Source of the DNA: CAJJBL01 sp964519035
GTDB lineage: Bacteria; Pseudomonadota; Alphaproteobacteria; Puniceispirillales; Marisalimonadaceae
Direction of reading: 5' to 3'
Assembly: GCA_964519035.1 (NCBI GenBank)
Contig: CAZFKZ010000009.1
Coordinates: 1-49,290, forward strand
DNA length: 49,290 nucleotides
Shown: positions 8,339 to 17,700 of the stretch, piece by piece
Position numbering within the stretch: the stretch's first letter is position 1
How the letters are laid out: each line of letters begins with the position of its first letter
The notes under the pieces: generated by a model
What the model was told of the DNA's origin: nothing
Database searches by the model: none
Seen by the model: only the letters and a program-made list of their open reading frames with translations
Program-made: the position numbers and the translations under genes

Positions 8339-8635
8339 GTGAATAAAATAAAAGAAAAAAAGTTAAATTCTATTAAATTACAGATTGATGAAATTTCTCA
8401 TTTTGCTAAATCCACGATGGATATGGAATCAAAAAAAACTTCAACCGATGATTTTATTACTTTAAAAAAGGATAGAGACGACACAATAACATTAACGAAT
8501 ATTATTGATTCAGATTTAAAAAATAAAATAAGTCCAGATAACTTTAATAATATTAAAAATGAGTTAGTTGAAATTCAGAAAGTTTTGAATAATCATAAGA
8601 TTATTTTAGATTCTATTTTAGCAAAGTTATCATAA
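8339..8635 (+). CDS. Unrecognised 98-aa helical protein
   Basis: Not recognised. The GTG start has GGAG at 8329-8332, 6 nt upstream, so translation is well supported. The N-terminal third is Lys-rich and helical. Residues 47-57 read DDTITLTNIID, a short acidic-hydrophobic block that loosely recalls the D-x-LxLT motif near the C terminus of alphaproteobacterial PopZ-like proteins; this resemblance is weak. Residues 67-97 form a likely amphipathic helix with coiled-coil potential. No signal peptide or membrane helix, so cytoplasmic. It is followed 45 nt later by a hairpin (8681-8699) and is co-oriented with two other unrecognised genes. Confidence 0.7.
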   Translation: MNKIKEKKLNSIKLQIDEISHFAKSTMDMESKKTSTDDFITLKKDRDDTITLTNIIDSDLKNKISPDNFNNIKNELVEIQKVLNNHKIILDSILAKLS

Positions 8636-8680
8636 TTAGTTTTTGTTTAATTCAAATTAATCTAATTTTAAGTTTGAATG

Positions 8681-8699
8681 TTACATTTCGTGAATGTAA
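8681..8699 (+). terminator. AT-rich hairpin after the 98-aa gene
   Basis: TTACATT-TCGTG-AATGTAA: 7 bp with a 5-nt loop, 45 nt after the stop. A proper U tract is lacking (TTTATAAATTT follows), so it may be a weak terminator or an RNA 3' end stabiliser. Confidence 0.4.
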
Positions 8700-8773
8700 T
8701 TTATAAATTTCTAATAAAAAACTGTATCTTTTTTTGTTCTGTGTTGTATATTAATTGCTAGTTATAAGATTGT

Positions 8774-8778
8774 GGAGG
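8774..8778 (+). promoter_or_regulatory. Ribosome binding site GGAGG deciding the start of the repeat protein
   Basis: GGAGG lies 5 nt before the ATG at 8784. An in-frame GTG at 8772 overlaps this site and would lack its own Shine-Dalgarno, so 8784 is preferred. It is one of the strongest ribosome sites in the window. Confidence 0.75.
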
Positions 8779-8783
8779 TTTGC

Positions 8784-9944
8784 ATGCTTTTTTTCCCAAA
8801 CGTTGTCTGGCGTTTAACTTTATGCGTTAGCATTAGTTTGTTTTCATTTAGTTTTAACTCTGCATTTGCAGGTGGAGATCCATCAGTAAAAGACACGAAG
8901 GTAATTGAAAAGAAATCAAATATTACGCAACATAAACATAATAAGAAAACTATTAATAAAGTTAATAATAGTTCTGATAAAACAAAATCTTCTGAAAATA
9001 AGTTAAAAGAAAAAGATATTAAAGATAATCAAGTTGAAACATCAGGATTTGCCGCTATCGAAGATGTTCCCTTAATTATAGATTTATCTTCTGTTACAGA
9101 TTCTGATGGAATGGGAACAGTTAGCGTTCAATGGCAAATATCACCTGATAACAAAAAATGGACTAATATAAGTGGGGCAACTAACCAATCATTTACACCC
9201 AGAGAAATACATGTAGGCAATAGATTGAGAGTTGTAATTTCTTATGTTGATGGTCAAGGTAATCTAGAACCATTGACAAGCCCTCCATCTACAGCCGTTA
9301 AGAATGTAAACGATAAGCCAACAGGTTCAGCAAGATTGATCGGATCTTCAATTGAAGATAGTGCTCTTGTGGTTGATACTTCTAGTATAGCTGATGAAGA
9401 TGGAATAGGAGGCTTTGATATTACATGGCAAAGGTCTTCATCTAAATCTTCATGGGAAGCTTATCCTACTGACCAAAATGAAGTTCTTAGATTAGGTCAA
9501 GCACAAGTTAGTTATTCATATAGAGCTGTAGTGTCTTATGTTGATTCTCACGGAACTAGAGAAGTTCTATACACCAGTCCATCTGAAACAATAGACAATT
9601 TGGATGATCCAGTTCAAGGAGAAGTAACTATTATTGGCGAACCTAAAGAAGGTGTGACATTAAGAGCTTTATCTAATTCTCTATCAGATGAAGACGGAAT
9701 CGCTTCAATATCGATAAGCTGGGAGACATCAAAGGATGGAAGAAATTGGATGGTTCTTAGTAGTTTGAGTGGTCCAGTACTCTCATTGGGACAAACACTT
9801 GTAGGATCTCAGATTAGAGCCAGAGTTGCAGTCGTAGATAATTTTGGGATTGAAACTAATTTATATAGTCAAGCAACAAGAACAGTAGAAAATGTTAATA
9901 ACAAACCTTCTGGCAGAATAGTTATAAGAAGAGTTGGTCAATAG
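8784..9944 (+). CDS. Secreted protein with three 98-residue Ig/cadherin-like repeats
   Basis: A 386-aa protein. Residues 1-29 look like a signal peptide (hydrophobic core LTLCVSISLFSFSF, likely cleavage after FAFA-like NSAFA). A Lys/Asn-rich low-complexity linker spans about 30-85. Three tandem beta-sandwich repeats follow with an exact period of 98 residues: DEDG-type motifs at 108, 206 and 304, first Trp at 117, 215 and 313, second Trp at 126, 224 and 322, and the (V)N(D/N)KP(T/S)G boundary ending at 181, 279 (variant LDDPVQG) and 377. This repeat type is familiar from giant alphaproteobacterial RTX/VCBS-like surface proteins, but here there is no anchor, RTX nonapeptide or sorting region. 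Function unknown; possibly a periplasmic or released binding protein. Confidence 0.85.
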   Translation: MLFFPNVVWRLTLCVSISLFSFSFNSAFAGGDPSVKDTKVIEKKSNITQHKHNKKTINKVNNSSDKTKSSENKLKEKDIKDNQVETSGFAAIEDVPLIIDLSSVTDSDGMGTVSVQWQISPDNKKWTNISGATNQSFTPREIHVGNRLRVVISYVDGQGNLEPLTSPPSTAVKNVNDKPTGSARLIGSSIEDSALVVDTSSIADEDGIGGFDITWQRSSSKSSWEAYPTDQNEVLRLGQAQVSYSYRAVVSYVDSHGTREVLYTSPSETIDNLDDPVQGEVTIIGEPKEGVTLRALSNSLSDEDGIASISISWETSKDGRNWMVLSSLSGPVLSLGQTLVGSQIRARVAVVDNFGIETNLYSQATRTVENVNNKPSGRIVIRRVGQ

Positions 9945-9973
9945 TTCTAAATTTTATAATAGATATTTAGAAC
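9944..9973 (+). terminator. Hairpin directly after the repeat-protein stop
   Basis: GTTCTAAAT at 9944-9952 pairs with ATTTAGAAC at 9965-9973 (9 bp, 12-nt loop), beginning in the last base of the stop codon. No U tract follows. A weak terminator or 3' end structure. Confidence 0.45.
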
Positions 9974-10032
9974 ATAATTAGGCAGATTAAATATTTAAAC
10001 AGTCATTTTTTTTGAAGTATTTTTTAATTTAT

Positions 10033-10036
10033 GGAG
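10033..10036 (+). promoter_or_regulatory. Ribosome binding site deciding the start of the 91-aa protein
   Basis: GGAG lies 8 nt before ATG 10045. The alternative upstream in-frame TTG at 10012 has no Shine-Dalgarno, only a T-rich stretch before it. Confidence 0.65.
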
Positions 10037-10044
10037 TTTCATGT

Positions 10045-10320
10045 ATGAAAAAAAATTATGGTAAAGTTAACAATCTATCTAACATTATACCATTTTCTAA
10101 ATACTCTAAAAAAGATAGTCAAAACGTTACATCAACGATTGCAGCCATTATAGCTATAAAAATCGATCACCCAAGTGATATATCTCCTGAAGATTATTTT
10201 ATTAATCAATTAGAAAGTTATGATAATATTGACATACTTGCTTTTGAAGATGCGTTAGAAAATGAACATATTGGTATAAGTTCTATTGAAGCGCAAAACG
10301 AAGCCATCAATGATGCCTAA
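10045..10320 (+). CDS. Unrecognised 91-aa protein with acidic C-terminal half
   Basis: Not recognised. The first 23 residues are basic (Lys-rich, with NIIPFSKYSKK), then a short hydrophobic stretch TIAAIIAIKI (31-40), too short for a convincing membrane helix. Residues 41-91 contain 14 Asp/Glu and no Lys or Arg. No cysteines. Start chosen by GGAG at 10033-10036. It lies 100 nt after the repeat protein in the same orientation and is followed by a hairpin at 10319-10339. A regulator or an acidic partner protein are both possible; I assign no function. Confidence 0.65.
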   Translation: MKKNYGKVNNLSNIIPFSKYSKKDSQNVTSTIAAIIAIKIDHPSDISPEDYFINQLESYDNIDILAFEDALENEHIGISSIEAQNEAINDA

Positions 10321-10339
10321 ATAACAATCTGGGTTATTT
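10319..10339 (+). terminator. Hairpin overlapping the stop of the 91-aa gene
   Basis: AAATAAC (10319-10325) pairs with GTTATTT (10333-10339) across a 7-nt loop, followed by TATAATAGTTTTT. A weak terminator candidate. Confidence 0.4.
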
Positions 10340-10505
10340 TATAATAGTTTTTATAAATAACAGAGATAATTTTTAAATATAAAAAATAATATAAGACTGT
10401 TATTTTATTAATTTGGAAACATTTTTTTATTACGATTTACAAAGATATATTCAAATTAGAATATAGTATTAATTACTCTTATTTTAACATTTGAGAGTAA
10501 AGCTA

Positions 10506-10522
10506 TGTAAATTTGATTTACA
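10506..10522. terminator. Inverted repeat just after the bioY stop
   Basis: TGTAAAT-TTG-ATTTACA: 7 bp with a 3-nt loop, 4 nt beyond the end of bioY on the minus strand and at the right end of the 206-nt gap after the 91-aa gene. No U tract on either strand, so its role as a terminator is uncertain. The rest of that gap shows nothing recognisable. Confidence 0.35.
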
Positions 10523-10526
10523 ATTT

Positions 10527-11117
10527 TTATGACTTTTTAGCTAATTTCCAGATCTGAGGCAATAACAACGAAGCTAATATTAGTTTGTATAAATCACCTA
10601 CAATAAAAGGCTCCATACCTTTAATAATAGCGTAGTCAAAGCCTTTAATAATACTTAGTTGCAGTATTCCACAAAAATAAATTACAATTAAACCTAGTAT
10701 CATTGCACTAACTGACTTAAATATTTCTTTTCCCCATCCTCTATCAGCTAACTCACCTACGATAACTCCAGCTATTAAAAAACCTATTAAAAACCCACCT
10801 GTTGGTCCCATTAAATATGGCATTCCACCACCATAAGCAAACACTGGAAGGCCAATCATTCCTTGAAATAGATAAAGTCCTATAGAAGCAAAACCAATAT
10901 TTCTTCCACATAACATTGCTATCATTAAAACTGCTAGTGGTTGTAATGTCATTGGTACTGGATATAAATCAATTTTAATTTTGGCCGAAACAATTAACAA
11001 AAGACTACAAGTCACCGCCGTAAAGATCTTAGTTAATAATGAAAAATTATTATTACTTCTTCCTTGGAGTACGAAACTCTCAATCCAGGTTGAATTTAAC
11101 ACTTTATTATTAAACAT
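10527..11117 (-). CDS. bioY: BioY, substrate-binding membrane protein of the biotin ECF transporter
   Basis: A 196-aa six-helix membrane protein. It shows the BioY signatures: LYPVPMTLQPLAVLMIAMLCG near residue 51, IGLYLFQGMIGLPVFAYGGG near 78, and GPTGGFLIGFLIAG near 104. BioY binds biotin and imports it, either alone or with the EcfT/EcfA module; no EcfAT is in this window. The start ATG has AAGGA about 8 nt upstream. A biotin supply matters for propionyl-CoA carboxylase in the same window. I see no BioR-type palindrome in the 115-nt gap shared with xdhC. Confidence 0.93.
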   Translation of the reverse strand: MFNNKVLNSTWIESFVLQGRSNNNFSLLTKIFTAVTCSLLLIVSAKIKIDLYPVPMTLQPLAVLMIAMLCGRNIGFASIGLYLFQGMIGLPVFAYGGGMPYLMGPTGGFLIGFLIAGVIVGELADRGWGKEIFKSVSAMILGLIVIYFCGILQLSIIKGFDYAIIKGMEPFIVGDLYKLILASLLLPQIWKLAKKS

Positions 11118-11232
11118 TAGACAATCCTTAAATATTAGACTTTAAATTTATTTTTTTAAAATTTACATCAACGTACATTTCACCTTATATTAACATAAAA
11201 AAACATATTGGAAAATATAATTTTAGGTTAAT

Positions 11233-12174
11233 ATGAATGAATTGGATGACATCTTCACTCCATTATCTGAATGGTTAAAGGCAAGAAGAAAAGTTGCTCT
11301 TGCTACTGTTATTTCCACATGGGGAAGCGCTCCTAGACCAGTAGGTGGACAAATGGCAATAGATATAAATGGTGAGATAATTGGATCTGTCTCTGGAGGT
11401 TGTGTAGAGGGAGCAGTCATTGCTGAAGCTATTAAATCTATAAAAGACAGAAAAACAAGAGTTAAAGATTATGGTATATCTAATAATATGGCATGGGAGG
11501 TTGGCTTAGCTTGTGGAGGTGAGCTTAAAATATTAATACAACCTCTAGAAATGGAAGATGATATCATTCTAAATATAGTTGAGTTAATAAATAATAGAAA
11601 AATTATTAAAATAGAAATTAATTGTAGCTCTGGGCAAAGAATTATTAAAAACTCACTAACTGAAAATATTAGTATTTATCAAAGGACTACAAATAAATTT
11701 ATTCATATAATTTTACCTAAACCTAGATTATTTATTATTGGAGCAGTTCATATAGCACAAGCCCTAGTTTCAATCGCAAAAATTGCAAATTATGAAATTA
11801 CTTTAATTGACCCTCGAGAACATTTTGCAACAAAAAAAAGGTTTCCAAATTGTACAATTATTAATGAATGGCCTGATACTGCATTGGCTAACCTAACTTT
11901 AGACAATGCAAGTCATATAATTACTCTTACTCATGACCCAAAAATTGATGATCCCGCTTTAATAACAGCACTTAAAAATGATACTGGTTATATAGGTTCA
12001 TTAGGTAGTAAGAAAACACATAACTTAAGATGTGAACGGTTAAGATTGCTTGGCTTTAATAAATCGGACTTGTCTAAAATTCATGGACCTATTGGACTTG
12101 ATATTAAAGCAAAAACTCCAGCTGAAATTGCAATATCAATTCTTGCAGAAATAACAAATTTTAGGCGCTTATAG
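11233..12174 (+). CDS. xdhC: XdhC/CoxI family molybdenum hydroxylase maturation protein
   Basis: A 313-aa protein with the XdhC/CoxI N-terminal domain (SAPRPVGGQMAI near residue 32, GSVSGGCVEGAV near 51, GLACGG near 91) and a C-terminal Rossmann-like XdhC_C domain (IIGAVHIAQALV near 172). Family members bind molybdenum cofactor, help its sulfuration, and load it into xanthine-dehydrogenase-type enzymes. The MobA-like gene follows after 4 nt, so the two form one unit. The hydroxylase itself is not in the window. Confidence 0.9.
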   Translation: MNELDDIFTPLSEWLKARRKVALATVISTWGSAPRPVGGQMAIDINGEIIGSVSGGCVEGAVIAEAIKSIKDRKTRVKDYGISNNMAWEVGLACGGELKILIQPLEMEDDIILNIVELINNRKIIKIEINCSSGQRIIKNSLTENISIYQRTTNKFIHIILPKPRLFIIGAVHIAQALVSIAKIANYEITLIDPREHFATKKRFPNCTIINEWPDTALANLTLDNASHIITLTHDPKIDDPALITALKNDTGYIGSLGSKKTHNLRCERLRLLGFNKSDLSKIHGPIGLDIKAKTPAEIAISILAEITNFRRL

Positions 12175-12178
12175 TTAA

Positions 12179-12781
12179 ATGAAACTAAATAAATCTATAA
12201 AAAAAATAGTTCTTGCTGCCGGATTAAGTAATCGTTTTGGACCAGAAAACAAATTACTCTCAATTATAAATGATAAAGCTTTAATAAGCCATACAATAGA
12301 TATATTGATAAAAACTTTCATTATTGACGATATAATTATTGTATTAGGTCATGATTATCAAACGGTATTAAAATTAATTAATAACTCTGAAATTAGATAT
12401 ATTAAAAATAAATATTTTAAGAATGGGATTGGAACATCAATATCTGCTGGAATGAGTCAAATTGATTCAAATACTGTTGGGGTAATGATAATACCAGGAG
12501 ATATGCCTTTTTTACAAAAATACGATTTAGCTAAACTTCAAAACAAATTTATTGAACTAAATTATTCAAAGGTGGTATGTCCTCAATATAATTCTATAAT
12601 AGGAAATCCTATTATTCTTCCAAAAAGTTACTTTGAAACTCTAAAAAACCTAAATAATGATTTTGGTGCAAAGAAGTTTTTAAAACAAGAAGACATAGTT
12701 TTTGTTGAAACTAGTAATGCAACAACTTTTGATATTGATACTATGTGTGATTTAAAGAAAGCTAAATTACATAAAATATAA
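12179..12781 (+). CDS. MobA/MocA-like nucleotidyltransferase (molybdopterin CTP transferase type)
   Basis: A 200-aa nucleotidyltransferase of the GT-A fold. The NTP-binding signature is VLAAGLSNRFGPENKLL near residue 11, and the metal-binding Asp lies in IIPGDMPFL near 102. The context next to xdhC suggests MocA-type molybdopterin cytosine dinucleotide formation for a CoxL/XdhA-like hydroxylase rather than MobA-type GTP use, but sequence alone does not settle this. It is shorter and more diverged than canonical MocA. It converges on typA with 8 nt between stops. Confidence 0.82.
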   Translation: MKLNKSIKKIVLAAGLSNRFGPENKLLSIINDKALISHTIDILIKTFIIDDIIIVLGHDYQTVLKLINNSEIRYIKNKYFKNGIGTSISAGMSQIDSNTVGVMIIPGDMPFLQKYDLAKLQNKFIELNYSKVVCPQYNSIIGNPIILPKSYFETLKNLNNDFGAKKFLKQEDIVFVETSNATTFDIDTMCDLKKAKLHKI

Positions 12782-12789
12782 TTGTATTA

Positions 12790-14634
12790 TCAAGAAGCTG
12801 CTCTAGCTGCCTTTTTTCTTTCATGTTCTTTTAAATATCTTTTTCTAATTCTAAGGCTCTCAGGAGTAACTTCTACCAATTCATCATTATTTATAAATTC
12901 TAAGGCAAACTCTAAAGTTACATTGATTGGAGTAGTTAGTGTAACAGCTTCATCTGTTCCAGACGCTCGAACATTTGTAAGTTGTTTACCTTTAAGAGGA
13001 TTAACCACTAAATCATTATTTCGACTATGTATACCTATGATCATACCTTCATAAACATCAATGCCAGTTTCAACAATCATTTTACCTCTATCTTGTAAGT
13101 TAAATAAAGCATATGGAAGAACTTTACCCTGACCTATAGAGATGAGTGCACCGTTTCTTCTACCAGTTTGCAGCCCTTGAATGATAGGACCATATTTATC
13201 AAAAGTATGATAAAGAAGACCAGAACCTGAAGTTAAAGTCAAAAATTCTGCTCTGAAGCCTATTAATCCTCTACTAGGCATATTGTAATCTAAACGAACT
13301 CTTCCTTTACTATCAGGAACCATATCAACAAGTTGAGCTTTTCTTTCTCCCATTTTTTCCATAATTTTACCTTGATGAATTTCTTCTAAATCAATAGTAA
13401 CGTTTTCATACGGTTCTTGTTTTATACCATCTATATTTTTAGTAATTACTTCTGGAGAAGAAACACCCATTTCAAATCCTTCTCTTCGCATATTCTCTAT
13501 TAATATAGATAGATGAAGTTCGCCTCTCCCAGATATCCTAAATTTATCTGGATTATCTGTATCTTCTACTCTAAGTGCAACATTAGTTTTGAGCTCTTGT
13601 TGCAACCGATCCCTAATAGATCTACTTGTAACTAGTTTACCCTCTTGTCCAGCAAAAGGACTATCATTCACCTGTATCACCATACTTATCGTTGGCTCAT
13701 CCACTGATAATTTTTCAAGAACTTCTAATTTACCTAATTCACAAATAGTATCTGATATTTTAAGCTCTCCTAAACCACTTATAGCAACAATATCTCCTGC
13801 GCTAGCTTCATCAACTTCTTGTTTATCAAGGCCATGAAAATTCATTATCTGTAAAACTTTACCTTGTCTTACAGTTCCATCAACACTTCCTATACTAACT
13901 TGTTGACCTTTCTTAACTTGTCCTCTTCTTATTCTTCCGGTACCAATTAAGCCTACATAACTAGAATAACTCAAGGCAGAGATTTGAATTTGAAGGTCGC
14001 CTTCCGGGTTAACATCAGGAGAAGCAACGTTATTTATAATTGTTTGAAAAATAGTATCCATATTGTCTGTTTTTTTAGTCATATCTTCAGTTGCCCACCC
14101 TTGTATAGCTGAAGCGTAAACTACTGGGAAATCCAATTGATTTTCATCTGCACCTAACCTATCAAAAAGATCAAATGTTTGGTCTAAAACCCAATCTGGC
14201 CTTGCCCCATCTCGGTCAACTTTATTGATAACTACAATAGGTCGCAAGCCAGCCTGAAGAGCTTTTTTTGTTACAAAACCTGTCTGTGGCATTGGCCCAT
14301 CAACCGCATCCACTAATAGTAATACAGAATCGACCATAGATAAAACTCTTTCAACTTCTCCACCAAAATCAGCGTGACCAGGAGTGTCTACGATATTAAT
14401 TCTAAATTCTTTCCATTTTAGTCCAGTATTTTTTGATAAAATAGTAATGCCACGTTCTTTTTCTAGATCGTTTGAGTCCATTACTCTTTCAACTGTCTGC
14501 GAATGAGCAGCAAAAGTCCCAGATTGTTGAAGTAATGTATCAACAAGAGTTGTCTTACCATGATCAACGTGAGCAACTATTGCTATATTTCTAATTAATT
14601 TGATCTTATCATCTAAACTTAGGTTATTACTCAT
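12790..14634 (-). CDS. typA: Ribosome-associated translational GTPase TypA/BipA
   Basis: A 614-aa GTPase related to EF-G and LepA that binds the ribosome and helps assembly and stress or cold adaptation. G1 is AHVDHGKTT near residue 20, G3 is DTPGHADF, and G4 is NKVD. Domain II, the EF-G-like domains and the TypA-specific C terminus (VEVTPESLRIRKRYL) are all present, so it is full length. It is monocistronic by spacing: 110 nt separates it from the RND gene upstream. Confidence 0.97.
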   Translation of the reverse strand: MSNNLSLDDKIKLIRNIAIVAHVDHGKTTLVDTLLQQSGTFAAHSQTVERVMDSNDLEKERGITILSKNTGLKWKEFRINIVDTPGHADFGGEVERVLSMVDSVLLLVDAVDGPMPQTGFVTKKALQAGLRPIVVINKVDRDGARPDWVLDQTFDLFDRLGADENQLDFPVVYASAIQGWATEDMTKKTDNMDTIFQTIINNVASPDVNPEGDLQIQISALSYSSYVGLIGTGRIRRGQVKKGQQVSIGSVDGTVRQGKVLQIMNFHGLDKQEVDEASAGDIVAISGLGELKISDTICELGKLEVLEKLSVDEPTISMVIQVNDSPFAGQEGKLVTSRSIRDRLQQELKTNVALRVEDTDNPDKFRISGRGELHLSILIENMRREGFEMGVSSPEVITKNIDGIKQEPYENVTIDLEEIHQGKIMEKMGERKAQLVDMVPDSKGRVRLDYNMPSRGLIGFRAEFLTLTSGSGLLYHTFDKYGPIIQGLQTGRRNGALISIGQGKVLPYALFNLQDRGKMIVETGIDVYEGMIIGIHSRNNDLVVNPLKGKQLTNVRASGTDEAVTLTTPINVTLEFALEFINNDELVEVTPESLRIRKRYLKEHERKKAARAAS

Positions 14635-14744
14635 TATAAACTCTATTATTGTAGAAAGTTACTTGTATACAAAAAAGCCTATATAGCTCTTTATTAATAG
14701 TTTTGTCACGTAATAAAAATATTCTAGAGTTTTAATATCAATTA

Positions 14745-17700
14745 TCAGGCAAATATATCATCCTCGTTTTTAAGAGTATCTATTTTTTCAATTTTTAAAG
14801 CTAAGGCCAAAAGTGGAGGCACCATTAATAATGTTAATAATGCTGAAGTGGCTAACCCTCCAAAAACAACGGTACCAATTCCTCTATAGAGTTCTGACCC
14901 TGAGCCAGGAAAAAGTACTAGAGGTATCAAACCGAACAAACTTGTTAAAGTTGACATAAAGATTGGCCTAATTCTATTTCTTGTAGATTCTACAATTGCT
15001 TCAGATATTTTCATTGCCTCAAACCTCATATGCCATAAAGCTTGTTCAACCATTAAAATAGAATTATTTACAACAATGCCCGCTAAAATTATAAAGCCTA
15101 ACATTGTTAACATGTCGAGTGGCTGAGGTGAAAATTTATTTAAAACAACTAAACCTAAGACACCTCCTGCACCAGCTACGGGCACCGTAATCATAATTAC
15201 CAATGGTAGAATAAAAGATTTCATTAAAACAGTTAGCAATAAAAAAATAACAAATAATGCTATAAGCACGTTTTGTTTCATGGATATCCAAGTTCTTTCT
15301 AGTTCACTTGCTGCACCAGACAAATTAATAGAAGTTCCAATAGGTAGATTTTTTTCAATTGGTTTAATTACTAGTTTTTGAAGTTTTAATACGGCGTCTT
15401 CTAGGGAAATACTTTCATGAGGTCTAAGTTGCAAAGTTAAGACCCTTCTTCCAGATAATCTTTTTATCTGTTCAGGCATTCCTAAAATTTTTATATCTGC
15501 AACTTGAGATAATCTTAATAGTTCTCCTGTCTTTGTTATGATAGGCAAATCTTTTAGATCATCAATTTTATTTAAATTAGCTTTATTAGAAGTTAATACC
15601 AATTCAATCAACCTACCTTCAAAAGGAATTTCAATAACTCTTATGCCATCATTATAGACATCTAAGGATTGAGCGAATTCTCTAGCAGTAATTCCTACAA
15701 TTGCGAGCTTCTCAGGGATTGGTTCAACTAAAATTTGAGGAGAGCCAGATCCCATTTGAGGAACCGAACGAATTTGATGACCTTCTTTTGGAGGAAATTC
15801 ACGTCTTACAGCACTCATTATTTGTTGAGCAGAAGGTTGAATTTGATCTAAAGATGATCCTGTTATCTGTATTTTTATAACTCTAGATCCACCTACTGAT
15901 CTACCAAACAAAGAAGCCTGCTGTGCAAAGGCTCTTGCGCCAGGTTGTGATCTAATTGGTTTAGTAAGAACTGGAAGTATTTCACGTACTCTTTCAGGGT
16001 TTTCTGTTGCAGCTCCCGCAAAAGCACCCCCTGAATATGCTACAAAGAAAAAACGTGCTATTTTAGGTTTACCATAACCACCGTCTTCTTTCTTTTCCCA
16101 CAGAGGTCGCGCAGCATCTTCCATAGCCCTAGATATTTCAATTGTAGCTTCTTTATTATAACCTGGGGGAACCATAATCCTTGCATAAACAAAATTTCTA
16201 TTTCCATCAGGCAAATAATCTAATGGAGGAAGAAAAATAAAAATTATTAAGCCAGCTGTTATAACTAAGCCTAGGACTACACTTAATCCTGACTTAAGTG
16301 AGTTAGTTGCCCAAGAAGCATAATTATGAATAGCCTTAGCAAACATAGATGCAAATGAATCAATATATTTTATTGATCTAGTTTTTTTAAATTCATATTT
16401 AGAGCCCCTAAGGACTTTGGCGGCAACCGCTGGTATTAAAGTTACAGATATAAATACCGAAATTAATACTGATACGGAAATTGCTATACCTATATCTCTG
16501 AATAATTGTCCAATTGGAAGGTCTAAAAGTAAAATTGGAATAAATACTACTACTGTAGTTAGAGCCGAACCAAGTATTGGAGCCCAAACTTGCCTGGAAC
16601 CATTATAGGCAGCGTTCATTGATGACATTCCAGTTTGCCTTAATCTATATATATTTTCTTGACTTACAATGGAGGCATCTACAACCATTCCTACTGCAAA
16701 AGCTAAACCTGCCAAAGAAATTACATTTACCGAAAGACCTAAACCAGCTATGGCAACAAATGTTCCAATAACTGATACTGGAATAGCTAACATAATAATA
16801 AAGGTTGGTCGAAAACTTCTTAAGAAAAGCATAAGGACGCATATCGCTAATAACCCACCAATAATAATATTTTGCTGAACTAATGCAATAGCAGCGTTTA
16901 TATAAACAGTTTCGTCATATACATTTTTTAAAACAAGACCATTTTCAGCAAGTTTTCCATCATTTAAAATTTTAATTTCTTTTTTTAATTTTTTTATGAT
17001 TGCAACAACATTGGAACTGGGTTCTCTGATTACAGAGAATGTAATAGCGTCCTGTCCATTCATTCTTCTAAAACTAGTTTGTTTTTTGTAAGACATGTAA
17101 ATTTTGGCCACATCTTCTAACTTTACAACTATTGGCCTTCCATCTATTCCAATTTCAGAGCGTATTATAATATTTTTTGCAGTTTCAGAGGTATAGGAGA
17201 TAGCTTCAGCACGAAGTGCATAAGCTCTTTTACCTTCAATTATTTCGCCTGCAGTTACTTGGGCAGAACTCGCTTTTAATGATTCTAAAACAGATGGGAT
17301 CGAAATAGCAAACTCTGAAAGTTTTTGAATATCTAAAACTATTTTTAATTCTTTTTTTGCTCCTCCCCTAAAAGTTATTTCAGAAATGCCCTCTATACGA
17401 GATAATTTTTCTATAATCTCAAATTCCACAAAATCGCCAAGGCTATCTAAATTATCAATTTTAGAATTCGGTAATTTAACCATTGCAAGACGGGCTATTG
17501 GACTGTCATCTGAATTTGAAGTTCTTACTGTAGGTCGTTTTGCTTCATTGGGAAGCCCGTCAATCGATCCAACTTTACTTAAAAGTTGAATAAGCGCTAT
17601 ATCCATATCCTGACCAATAGCATAAGTTAACGTAACTCTAGCAGATCCAAATCTACTGTCTGATTCAGCTTTTTCAACACCAGATAAAGACGTCACAGCC

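Noticed and set aside
8784..9944. CRISPR-like or DNA-level repeat array in the repeat-protein gene
   Set aside because: The 294-nt period exists at the protein level only; the DNA copies have diverged and there are no short identical repeats with spacers.
11118..11232. BioR-type operator upstream of bioY
   Set aside because: I looked for the TTATAGATAA-like palindrome of alphaproteobacterial BioR and saw none.
12782..13054. 90-aa plus-strand frame opposite the end of typA
   Set aside because: It is fully antisense to typA, has no Shine-Dalgarno and its translation shows no family; it follows from typA codon use.
14638..14732. AAACTCTA...TAGAGTTT inverted repeat upstream of typA
   Set aside because: Half-sites are about 80 nt apart and only 8 bp long; no structure between them supports a function.
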